Shown here: in pieces, positions 8,813-16,388 of the stretch | Position numbering within the stretch: position 1 is the stretch's first letter | Layout: each line of letters starts with the position of its first letter | From: CAYQQQ01 sp964420125 | GTDB lineage: Bacteria; Actinomycetota; Acidimicrobiia; Acidimicrobiales; Microtrichaceae | Length of the DNA stretch: 52,483 nt | Reading direction: 5' to 3' | Assembly (NCBI GenBank): GCA_964420125.1 | Contig: CAYQQQ010000030.1 | Span: forward strand, 1 to 52,483 | The notes under the pieces: generated by a model | What the model was told of the DNA's origin: nothing | The model's input: only the letters and a program-made list of their open reading frames with translations | Database searches by the model: none | Position numbers and translations under genes: made by a program

Positions 8813-10161
8813 GGTGGGTCGCCTCCCTGCGCGCCGCCATCCTCGCGCCCGGTCACCTCCGAGCGCAGCCGGCCGTCGCTGAGCTCGGTCCACAGCGTCG
8901 CGCCCTCGGCCGCGTCGCTGACGGATCGCAGCGCTCGGCCGGTGTCGTCGCGGGTGATGGACCACCCTCTCGCCAGCGCCAGGCGCGGGTCGTGCGCCGC
9001 GCTCAACGCCCCCAGGTGGTCGAGTCGGGCGGTGCGCTGCGCCAGGGCTCGTTCGGAGGCGGGACGGAGCCGGCCCGCGGTCGAACGGACCTGCTCCCCT
9101 CGCCGGAGCAACGAGCGCGAGGCGGCGTGGCCCATCCGCTCGGTGCGTTCGGCCAGAAGGTGCTCCTCCCTGCCGAGGTGGCTGCGGCACGCCACCGCCG
9201 TGGTGCGGGCGCGGGCGGTCAGCGAGGTCGTGGCACGCTCCAGCCGTCCCTGCGCGGCGGTCTCCAGCGCGGTGCGCATGCCACCCAGCTCCTCGGCGCT
9301 CCGACGCACCAGGGCCACCACCCCGGCGGCGCAGGCGGTGGGGGTCTTGAAGGAGCTGTGGGCGGCCACGTCGGCCACGCTGCGGTCCGTCTCGTGGCCG
9401 ATGCCGGTGAGCACGGGGACGCCGAGGGTGGCGATGGCTCGGCTGACCTGCTCGCCGTCGAAGGGCGCGAGGTCGCTGCGGGAACCGCCGCCGCGCACCA
9501 GCAGCACCGCGTCGCAGCCGAGGGTGGCCGCCGTGCGCAGCGCCGTCACGAGGGTCGCCTCGGCCCGGGCGCCCTGCGTGCGGGCATCGAGCAGCGACAC
9601 CTCGAAGCCGAACCCGCTCTGTCGGATCTCCTCCAGCACGTCGGCCTCGGCCGCGCTGCCCCGGGAGGTCACCACCGCCAGCCTCAGCGGAGGCAGGGCC
9701 AGGGGCAGCGCGGCGTTGCGGTCCAGCAGCTGCTCCGCTCCCAAGGCGGCGAGCACCCGCTCCTTCTGCTGGGTCAGCACGCCGATGGTGTAGGTGGGGT
9801 CGATCCCGGTCATCACCAGCTGCACGCGGCTGCGAGCCGGGTAGGTGCGCAGCTCGCCCTGGATGCGCAGCACCGTCCCCTCGGCCATGGTGATGTCGGC
9901 GCGGGCCTTGCGCAGCACGGCGTTGACCCGCCGGCGGTACCCGTTGAACAGCGTCACCGACAGGCGGGCCGCCTCCCCGTCGGCGCCGTCGGGGTCGACC
10001 AGGTCGAAGTAGGCGTGCCCGGCGTGCGAGCGGCTGAGCGAACGCAGCTCGCCCGCCACCCAGACGCTGCTGCCGAAGCTCACCTCGATCACCTCGTTGA
10101 GCGCGTCGTGCAGCTCGCGGATGCCCCAGGTGGGCTCGTTCCGCTCAGCCACCGGCGGCAT
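8809..10161 (-). CDS. xseA: Exodeoxyribonuclease VII large subunit
   Basis: A 450-aa protein. The N-terminal OB domain (about 10-105) begins WGIRELHDALNEVIE and VWVAGELRSLSRSHAGHAYFDLVD. The catalytic region follows, with LAVVTSRGSAAEADVLEEI, LLVRGGGSRSDLAPFD and VLTGIGHETDRSVADVAAH, all hallmark XseA motifs. A coiled-coil segment that carries XseB copies comes next. ATG at 10161 makes a 17-base overlap with the stress-protein gene upstream; GTG at 10152 is the alternative. It is coupled to xseB downstream. Confidence 0.95.
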   Translation of the reverse strand: MPPVAERNEPTWGIRELHDALNEVIEVSFGSSVWVAGELRSLSRSHAGHAYFDLVDPDGADGEAARLSVTLFNGYRRRVNAVLRKARADITMAEGTVLRIQGELRTYPARSRVQLVMTGIDPTYTIGVLTQQKERVLAALGAEQLLDRNAALPLALPPLRLAVVTSRGSAAEADVLEEIRQSGFGFEVSLLDARTQGARAEATLVTALRTAATLGCDAVLLVRGGGSRSDLAPFDGEQVSRAIATLGVPVLTGIGHETDRSVADVAAHSSFKTPTACAAGVVALVRRSAEELGGMRTALETAAQGRLERATTSLTARARTTAVACRSHLGREEHLLAERTERMGHAASRSLLRRGEQVRSTAGRLRPASERALAQRTARLDHLGALSAAHDPRLALARGWSITRDDTGRALRSVSDAAEGATLWTELSDGRLRSEVTGREDGGAQGGDPP

Positions 10162-10615
10162 CGGCGTGGCGGACCACCAGCACCGGTCGGGTGGTGTGGC
10201 GCACCACGTACTCGCTGACCGATCCGATCAGCACGCGGGAGAGGAACCCGTGCCCGTGGGAACCCACGACGATGACGTCCGCGCCGATCTCGTCGGCGAT
10301 GTGCACGATCATCTGACCCGAGGCCCCTTCCACCACCTGGTGCTCGACGATCGCCGGATCGACGCCGAGCGCGGCGATGGTGGCGTCGAGCTCGTCGGAG
10401 CCCTCGGCGAGGATGGCCTGGCGAGCCTGTTCGGCTTCGTCCGGCGTGAGCAGGTTGCTCTCGAACCCTCCGGCGCCGGAGTCGTCCGCGATGGCGGTGT
10501 CCGCCACCGTGAGCAGGGTGACCGAGTCGGGGTGGAGCAGCTGGATCCCCTTGGCGGCCGCCTCGATGGACACCTGGGATCCGTCGGTTGCGATGAGGGC
10601 GTGCACGGCGCTCAC
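10145..10615 (-). CDS. Universal stress protein (UspA family)
   Basis: A 156-aa single-domain UspA protein. It opens with HALIATDGSQ and contains the nucleotide-binding pattern VGSHGHGF followed by IGSVSEYVV, the G-x2-G-x9-G-S/T motif of ATP-binding UspAs. GTG at 10615 is chosen; GTG at 10606, three codons later, is almost as good, and no strong ribosome binding site separates them. It overlaps the start of xseA by 17 bases, so it probably heads the usp-xseA-xseB transcript. Its role in the stress response is inferred from the family. Confidence 0.85.
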   Translation of the reverse strand: MSAVHALIATDGSQVSIEAAAKGIQLLHPDSVTLLTVADTAIADDSGAGGFESNLLTPDEAEQARQAILAEGSDELDATIAALGVDPAIVEHQVVEGASGQMIVHIADEIGADVIVVGSHGHGFLSRVLIGSVSEYVVRHTTRPVLVVRHADAAGG

Positions 10616-10702
10616 ACTATCCAGCGACCGTCCCCGCCGTGCCGTGGGCACGGGCCGTCACCGACGGCGGTGGCTCGCCGGGCGCCCTCGCCGTCGTCCC
10701 CG

Positions 10703-12625
10703 TCAGTCGCGCACGAGGGTGGCGTAGAGCTCGGCGTAGAGCCCGCCGCGCTCCATCAGCTCGTGGTGACGACCCGTGTCGACGATGCGACCCTCGTCGA
10801 GCACCACGATCAGGTCGGCGCCGGTGACCGTGGAGAGGCGGTGGGCGATGATCACCGCGGTGCGATCGGCCAGCGCGTCCCCGAGCGCCGCCTGGATCGC
10901 CGCCTCGTTCTCGGCGTCGAGGCTCGAGGTCGCCTCGTCCAGCACCACGATGGCGGGGTCCTTGAGGAGCATCCGTGCGATCGCCAGACGCTGCTTCTCG
11001 CCGCCGGAGAGGCGGTAGCCCCGTTCGCCGACCATGGTGTCGAAGCCGTCGGGCATCGACTCCACCACCTCCAGCACCCGGGCGGCGGCGCACGCCGCCC
11101 GGAGCTCGGCCGTGGTGGCCTCGGGCCGCGCGTAGCGGAGGTTCGCACCGACCGTGTCGTGGAACAGGTGCGGGTCCTGGGCGACGACGCCGACGGCCCG
11201 CCGGAGATCGTCGAGGCGGATGTCGCGCACGTCGTGGCCGTCGATGCGCAGGGCACCGGAGGTGACGTCGTAGAGGCGCGGGATGAGCGCCGCCATCGTG
11301 GACTTCCCCGCTCCTGAGGGTCCGACGAGCGCCACGGTGTCGCCGGGGGAGATCTCGAGGCTCACGTCGTGCAGCACCATGGTCGGGCCCTCGGGGTGGT
11401 CCCGCTCCACCCCACCGGTCTCCAGCGACGCGACGGATCCATGCCCGGCGAGCGGGTAGTGGAACGAGACCCGGTCGAACTGGATGCGTCCGCGGGGGGT
11501 CGCCAACTGCACCCCGTCGGGTGGATCGGAGATGGGGTTGGGGGCGTCGAGCACCTCGAAGACTCGCTCGAAGCTCACGAAGGCGCTCATCACGTCCACC
11601 CGGGCGTTGGTGAGGCTGGTGAGCGGTTCGTAGATGCGGGTGACGAGTGTGGCCAGCGCCACCAGGGAGCCGGTGGTGATGGCGCCCGAGATCACCTGCC
11701 GGCCCCCGATCCAGTACACCGCAGCGACGCCGATCGCCCCAACGAGGGCCATCGCCGTCATGAACACCCGGGTGAACACGGCGGTGCGCACACCGATGTC
11801 GCGCACGCGCGCCGCCCGGTCGGCGAAGTGCTGCGTCTCCTCGTCGTGGCGGCCGAACAGCTTCACCAGCAGCGCACCGGCAACACCGAATCGCTCGGTC
11901 ATCTGGGCGTTCATCTCCGCGTTGAGCTGCATCGAGTCACGGGTGTAGCGCTGCAACCGGGTGCCCACGCGACGCGCCGGCAGCAGGAAGACCGGCAGCA
12001 GCACCACGGAGACCACCGTGATGCGCCAGTCCAGGGCGAACATGGCCACCAGCGTGGTGATCAGGGTGATCACGTTGGACACGACGGTGCCGAGCGTGCC
12101 GGTGAGCGCTCGCTGTGCCCCGATGACGTCGTTGTTGAGGCGGCTCACCAGCGCTCCCGTCTGGGAGCGGGTGAAGAACTGCATGGGCATGCGCTGGACG
12201 TGGTCGAACAGCGCCTTGCGGAGGTCGTAGATCAAACCCTCGCCGATGCGAGCCGACCATCCCCGTTCGAACAGGGAGATCACGGCGGCCGCCACGGCGG
12301 CGGCCACCACCAGCAGCGCATCACGGGTCAGCTGCGCGGCATCGCCGGACGGCAGCGTGGTGTCGATGATGCGGCGGAACATCAGCGGGGGGACCAGGGC
12401 CAGGAGGGCTCCGACGACGATGGCCACCACGAACCCGACGAGCTGGCGACGGTAGGGCCTCGCCCAGTGGGCGACGCGCCGAACGAGGGAGCGGTCGAGC
12501 CGGGCGCCCTCGGTGGCGCTCGGGTCCTGGTGGAGCATTCGCATCATGGACATGGACACGCCGATCGACGGTACCGGCCAGGGCAGGCGCCCACCGAGCG
12601 GGCCGCGTGAGCGTGAGGTCCCCAT
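10703..12625 (-). CDS. ABC exporter, fused permease-ATPase (MsbA/MdlB type)
   Basis: A 640-aa half-exporter. A six-span membrane domain (about residues 60-350) precedes the ATPase domain. The latter has Walker A GPSGAGKS, signature LSGGEKQRLAIAR, Walker B IVVLDEATSS and the switch His in IIAHRLS. It should work as a dimer exporting a lipid, peptide or drug; the substrate cannot be told. ATG at 12625 (MGTSRSRGPLGG) is chosen; ATG at 12553 is an alternative. A 39-base gap separates it from the divergent uppP gene, so the two promoters must overlap or lie within the 5' ends. Confidence 0.88.
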   Translation of the reverse strand: MGTSRSRGPLGGRLPWPVPSIGVSMSMMRMLHQDPSATEGARLDRSLVRRVAHWARPYRRQLVGFVVAIVVGALLALVPPLMFRRIIDTTLPSGDAAQLTRDALLVVAAAVAAAVISLFERGWSARIGEGLIYDLRKALFDHVQRMPMQFFTRSQTGALVSRLNNDVIGAQRALTGTLGTVVSNVITLITTLVAMFALDWRITVVSVVLLPVFLLPARRVGTRLQRYTRDSMQLNAEMNAQMTERFGVAGALLVKLFGRHDEETQHFADRAARVRDIGVRTAVFTRVFMTAMALVGAIGVAAVYWIGGRQVISGAITTGSLVALATLVTRIYEPLTSLTNARVDVMSAFVSFERVFEVLDAPNPISDPPDGVQLATPRGRIQFDRVSFHYPLAGHGSVASLETGGVERDHPEGPTMVLHDVSLEISPGDTVALVGPSGAGKSTMAALIPRLYDVTSGALRIDGHDVRDIRLDDLRRAVGVVAQDPHLFHDTVGANLRYARPEATTAELRAACAAARVLEVVESMPDGFDTMVGERGYRLSGGEKQRLAIARMLLKDPAIVVLDEATSSLDAENEAAIQAALGDALADRTAVIIAHRLSTVTGADLIVVLDEGRIVDTGRHHELMERGGLYAELYATLVRD

Positions 12626-12664
12626 GATGCGGTCCGGCATCGTTCGGGCGGCCAAGCTGATGCG

Positions 12665-13660
12665 ATGCAGCCGGTCGAGGACCTCCGCCTCCGACGAACC
12701 CGCTCCCCGGTCCTCGTGGGGGGGTTGGTGGGCACGGTGGTGATCGTCCTCTGGTGCGCGCCGGGAGCTGCCGGCGCCGCAGTTCGACAGGCGACCTCGG
12801 ATGTGGACTCGGCGATGACGGCCTGGAAGGCCGCAGTTCTGGGTGCGGTGGAGGGGCTCACGGAGTACCTCCCCATCTCCTCCACCGGACATCTGCTGAT
12901 CGTGTCGCGGTTGCTCGGGCTGGGTGAGAGCACCGCTGACCAGGAGGCCGCCAACACCTACGCCATCGCCATCCAGTTCGGCGCCATCCTCGCGGTGGCC
13001 GGGCTGTTCTGGCGACGCTTCCGCGACATGGTGCTCGGGTTGTTCGGCCGCTCACCCTCCGGACGACACCTGCTGGTGGTGTCGGTGGTGGCCTTCCTCC
13101 CCGCCGGGGTGCTGGGTCTCCTCTTCGACGACGCCATCGAGGAGCGGTTGTTCGGTCCGTGGCCCGTGATCGCCGCCTGGGTCGTGGGCGGCGTGCTGAT
13201 CCTCGTGCTGGAGCGAGCCGGGCTGATCCCCCATCGCGGGGAGCCACCGGACCCGGATCACGACCCGGTGCGCGACATCACGGTGCGTCAGGCCGCGGTC
13301 GTGGGTCTGGCCCAGTGCGTGGCGCTGTGGCCGGGCACCAGCCGGTCGCTCGCCACCATCCTCGGCGCCCTGCTGGTCGGGGTCGGGATGACCGCGGCGG
13401 TCGAGTTCAGCTTCATCCTGGGGTTCCTCACGCTCACCGCGGCGACCGGCTACAAGCTCGTCACCGATGGCGGCGGCCTCGTGGAGCAGTTCGGTGTGCT
13501 CGACCCCCTGATCGGCCTGGTGGCCGCCTTCGTGTTCGCCGTGCTGGCCATCAAGTGGATGATCCGCTACCTGGAGCACAACAGCTTGGCGATCTTCGGC
13601 TGGTATCGCCTGGGTGTGGGGGCGATGGCCACCGCGCTCGTCGTGGGCGGGGCGCTCTGA
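12665..13660 (+). CDS. uppP: Undecaprenyl-diphosphatase with N-terminal extension
   Basis: A 331-aa integral membrane phosphatase (BacA/UppP). It recycles undecaprenyl diphosphate for peptidoglycan synthesis. Both family signatures are present: EGLTEYLPISSTGH at about 63-76 and PGTSRSLATILGALLVG. About eight spans are visible. The usual family start corresponds to Met51 at 12815 (MTAWKAAVLGAVEGL). The extra 50 residues from ATG 12665 look like a signal or additional span ending in AAGAAVRQ. If translation starts at 12815 the product is 281 aa, close to the normal length. Confidence 0.88.
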   Translation: MQPVEDLRLRRTRSPVLVGGLVGTVVIVLWCAPGAAGAAVRQATSDVDSAMTAWKAAVLGAVEGLTEYLPISSTGHLLIVSRLLGLGESTADQEAANTYAIAIQFGAILAVAGLFWRRFRDMVLGLFGRSPSGRHLLVVSVVAFLPAGVLGLLFDDAIEERLFGPWPVIAAWVVGGVLILVLERAGLIPHRGEPPDPDHDPVRDITVRQAAVVGLAQCVALWPGTSRSLATILGALLVGVGMTAAVEFSFILGFLTLTAATGYKLVTDGGGLVEQFGVLDPLIGLVAAFVFAVLAIKWMIRYLEHNSLAIFGWYRLGVGAMATALVVGGAL

Positions 13661-13664
13661 TCGC

Positions 13665-13862
13665 TCAGGTCTGGGCGGTCGCCTCGGGTGAGGATCCGCT
13701 GCGGCGCAGGTCGAACACGCCGATCACGATCCACACCAGGACCATCACCATCCAGAACCACATCTGTCCTCGGTCGTCGTCGAGGCTGTTCAACCAGATG
13801 AACGTCCCGCTCGTGAGCAGGAAGATCGCATCGATGGTGAGTCGGAAGGAACGGGATCGCAT
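13665..13862 (-). CDS. Small two-span membrane protein, unknown
   Basis: A 65-aa frame from ATG at 13862. Two hydrophobic stretches (about residues 9-25 and 33-50, the second Trp/Met/Val-rich) are separated by the polar loop NSLDDDRGQM, and the tail is basic then polar (DLRRSGSSPEA). The coherent two-helix hairpin supports a real gene. No family is recognised. It converges on uppP with a four-base gap, and its start is 132 bases from tRNA-Ser. Confidence 0.55.
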   Translation of the reverse strand: MRSRSFRLTIDAIFLLTSGTFIWLNSLDDDRGQMWFWMVMVLVWIVIGVFDLRRSGSSPEATAQT

Positions 13863-13994
13863 GGATCCTCCAACAGGACGGGCGCGGGGTTCGAGGCAGA
13901 CCTACACGTCACGGTTCTTCGGCGCGCCGACCGCTCGACTTGAGCGCGGAGATCGGATGGCCTGACCGCCCTCGGCCCCGCTACGGTCGTGGAC

Positions 13995-14084
13995 GGAGAG
14001 TTGCCAGAGCGGACGAATGGGACGGTCTCGAAAACCGTTGTGGTCGCAAGGCCACCGAGGGTTCGAATCCCTCACTCTCCGCCA
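13995..14084 (+). tRNA. tRNA-Ser (anticodon CGA)
   Basis: A class II tRNA with long variable arm. Acceptor strands GGAGAGT (13995-14001) and ACTCTCC (14074-14080) pair, followed by discriminator G and an encoded CCA. The anticodon stem ACGGT/ACCGT encloses the loop CTCGAAA, giving anticodon CGA at 14029-14031 (reads UCG). The T arm contains GGTTCGAATCC. The 7-base arms GCACCCG/CGGGTGC just downstream (14093-14107) may be part of a terminator. Confidence 0.96.
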
Positions 14085-14092
14085 CCGCAGAC

Positions 14093-14107
14093 GCACCCGG
14101 CGGGTGC
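14093..14107 (+). terminator. Possible stem-loop terminator after tRNA-Ser
   Basis: Inverted repeat GCACCCG and CGGGTGC around a single central G, nine bases after the tRNA 3' end. A second pair of arms (CCTCCC and GGGAGG) follows within 30 bases. No U-run is present, so this is at best a G+C-rich actinobacterial-style terminator. Confidence 0.3.
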
Positions 14108-14265
14108 ACTCCTCCCATGGGGGAGGCACCCGTGACGGGGTGTCCCGTTCTCGGGGTGTGCCGTCGCTCGGGGTGCTCCGGTGACGGGTGCGTCCCCCGA
14201 ACTGCAGGCGTCAGCCCCGCCGGTGTGGTGCCACACCTGCCAGTTGCCGGGGCGGGCGCCGTCGG

Positions 14266-14775
14266 TCAGGGGCGTCGGTCCCGGAAGAACCGGCGCAGCA
14301 GCTCCGCGGCCTCCGCCTCCCGCACTCCGGTCCGCACCGGGAACTCGTGGTTCAGCCGCGGGTCCGATCCGAGGTGGTAGAGGCTGCCCAGCGCCCCGGC
14401 CTCCAGGTTCGGGGTCGCCTGCACGACGCCGCCGATGCGGGCGGCCCACAGCGCGCCGGCGCACATGGGACACGGCTCCAGGGTGACCACCAGCAGGCAG
14501 TCGTCCAACCGCCACCGGCCGAGAGCGGCGGCCGCGTCCCGCAGGGCGAGCAGCTCGGCGTGCGCCGTGGGGTCCCCGCAGGCCTCGCGCTCGTTGCGGC
14601 GCACGGACAGGACCTCTCCGTCGCCGTCCGCGTCCGGTCGGACCACGACGGCCCCGACGGGCACGTCGTGCGCCGCAGCGGCCTCCTCTGCCGCCGCGAG
14701 GGCCCGGTCCATCCACCGCTCGTGACGTGGATCGGGGTGCAGGGTCGACGCCGGTGTTGGGGGCTCGGGGGGCAT
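14266..14775 (-). CDS. tadA: tRNA-specific adenosine deaminase / nucleoside deaminase
   Basis: A 169-aa cytidine-deaminase-fold enzyme. Zinc ligands and catalytic Glu are visible as H72-A-E74 and P-C102-P-M-C105. VPVGAVVV precedes the active site as in TadA, and the C-terminus has the helical EAEAAELLRRFFRDRR of the tRNA wobble A34-to-inosine enzyme. The first ~20 residues are Pro-rich and not conserved; Met22 is a possible later start. It lies between two tRNA-Ser genes. A related guanine or cytosine deaminase cannot be excluded, but the C-terminal helix favours TadA. Confidence 0.82.
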   Translation of the reverse strand: MPPEPPTPASTLHPDPRHERWMDRALAAAEEAAAAHDVPVGAVVVRPDADGDGEVLSVRRNEREACGDPTAHAELLALRDAAAALGRWRLDDCLLVVTLEPCPMCAGALWAARIGGVVQATPNLEAGALGSLYHLGSDPRLNHEFPVRTGVREAEAAELLRRFFRDRRP

Positions 14776-14850
14776 CGTCTCATCATCGCCCACGGGACGC
14801 AGGGAGGTCGATGGTCGCGGGTCGGTCCGTTCTGCGGGCAAGCTGGACAC

Positions 14851-15978
14851 GTGCACCCCGAACATCCCGCCGGCGCGCAGCTGCGAGCCGACCAGATCGC
14901 CGAGGCGATCGGGCTGGACGCCGCGGTGTACGACCGGCGCACGGTCGCCGATGCGGTGGGCCTGCCCACCGAGGAGACCGTCCAGTGGTGGCGCGCCATG
15001 GGCATCGTCGAGGTGCCCGACGGCGTCGTCGCCTTCGGCGAGACCGACCTGGACATGGCGAGCCTCCTGGCGGAGCTGCTCGCCGCCGACGCCCACCACC
15101 GCGACGACGTGATGCGCCTCGCCCGCCTCCTGGGGGGCAGCTTCTCGAGGATCGCCGAGGCTCAGGTGAGGGTGATGGAGGAGGTCCTCTCCGAGGTGCT
15201 GGCCGAGGACGGCCTCGACACGCCCGCCCAGCGCGCCGAGGCGCTGCTGAGCCCCGAAGGGCGTGGGTTCCTGGAGATCTTCCAGCAGTCGGTGATGTAC
15301 GTGTGGCGTCGCCACCTCTTCGCCACGCTCGGGCGATGGGTCGGCGCGGAGGAGGACCAGGCGGTCCAGGCCGTGGGCTTCGCCGACATCTCGGGGTTCT
15401 CCGCGCTCAGCAAGCGGATCACCACCGACGAGCTCGCCGAGATCGTCGACACCTTCGAGCGGGAGGCGGTGGACGTGGTGACCCATCACGACGGGCGGGT
15501 CGTGAAGTTCATCGGCGACGAGGTGCTGTTCGTGGTCGACTCGGTCGGCGTCGCGGTGGACATCGCCCTCGAGCTCAGCGAGCGGATGGCGGCGTCCAGC
15601 GTTCCGGTCCAGCTGCACTGCGGGGTGGCGCACGGACCCACCATCACCATCGGCGGCGACGTGTTCGGCAACACGGTGAACCTGGCCAAGCGGCTGACCG
15701 CAGTGGCCCGGCGCAACAAGGTGGTGCTCACCAAGGCGACCGCCGTTGCGGCGCTGAGCGAACGTGACGACCTCCAACTGCACCGGGTGGCTCGCGTGTT
15801 CGAGCTGAAGGGCATCGGACGGACCCAGATCGTCAGCGTGTCCCGACGGAGCGACGACGGAGACATCCGGAAGCGTCGCGGTCGGCCGCGGTTCGACGGC
15901 GTGCCCGTCGAGGAGCCCGCTGCGTCGCAGTCGGCAGCGCGGGAGGAGTCCGGCCAGGAGGCCGTCGGGCCGTGGTGA
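14851..15978 (+). CDS. Class III adenylate/guanylate cyclase with N-terminal regulatory domain
   Basis: A 375-aa cytoplasmic cyclase starting at GTG 14851. Residues about 10-165 resemble the helical autoinhibitory domain seen before the catalytic domain in Rv1264-type mycobacterial cyclases (inferred from pattern). The catalytic domain has metal ligands D179 (GFADISGF) and D223 (KFIGDEVLF), and transition-state residues N277 and R281 in VFGNTVNLAKRL. The residues needed for activity are therefore present. The C-terminal 40 residues are basic, then acidic and probably disordered. It is transcribed away from tadA, with a 75-base divergent gap. Confidence 0.85.
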   Translation: MHPEHPAGAQLRADQIAEAIGLDAAVYDRRTVADAVGLPTEETVQWWRAMGIVEVPDGVVAFGETDLDMASLLAELLAADAHHRDDVMRLARLLGGSFSRIAEAQVRVMEEVLSEVLAEDGLDTPAQRAEALLSPEGRGFLEIFQQSVMYVWRRHLFATLGRWVGAEEDQAVQAVGFADISGFSALSKRITTDELAEIVDTFEREAVDVVTHHDGRVVKFIGDEVLFVVDSVGVAVDIALELSERMAASSVPVQLHCGVAHGPTITIGGDVFGNTVNLAKRLTAVARRNKVVLTKATAVAALSERDDLQLHRVARVFELKGIGRTQIVSVSRRSDDGDIRKRRGRPRFDGVPVEEPAASQSAAREESGQEAVGPW

Positions 15979-16025
15979 GCGGCGACGGGCTCGTCCCGGG
16001 GGTCCGGCGAGCCGGGACCCCCGGG

Positions 16026-16118
<93 letters not shown>

Positions 16119-16205
16119 AGGGGTGGTCCTGAGGGACCGCAACCACTGTGGCGGACCGTCCACGACAGGGACAAACCGCCATCGGTGAGGCTACCCTACG
16201 GGGAC

Positions 16206-16339
16206 GTTCGCGTCCCCTGGTGGCGGCCGGGTCCTGTGCAATCGCAGCCCGTGAACCGGGTCAGGGCCGGAAGGCAGCAGCTCTCAGCGGAAACTGCGGT
16301 GTGCCGCAGATCGCCTGGCCGCCTCCAGGGGACGCGAAC
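16206..16339 (+). ncRNA. ffs: Signal recognition particle RNA (bacterial small type)
   Basis: The conserved apical domain is visible: GTGAACCGGGTCAGG followed by GCCGGAAGGCAGCAGC at about 16251-16281, the GGAA tetraloop and the asymmetric loop that binds Ffh. The flanks 16206-16228 and 16317-16339 pair over 23 bases with one mismatch (GTTCGCGTCCCCTGG against CCAGGGGACGCGAAC), closing the hairpin. Ends are set by this pairing; the mature RNA may be shorter. Its place just before dnaX is the common actinobacterial arrangement. Confidence 0.92.
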
Positions 16340-16388
16340 CGCTCCGGCCCCGACGATCCGCCCCGGGCCCGTTCGTTAGGATCGGCCC

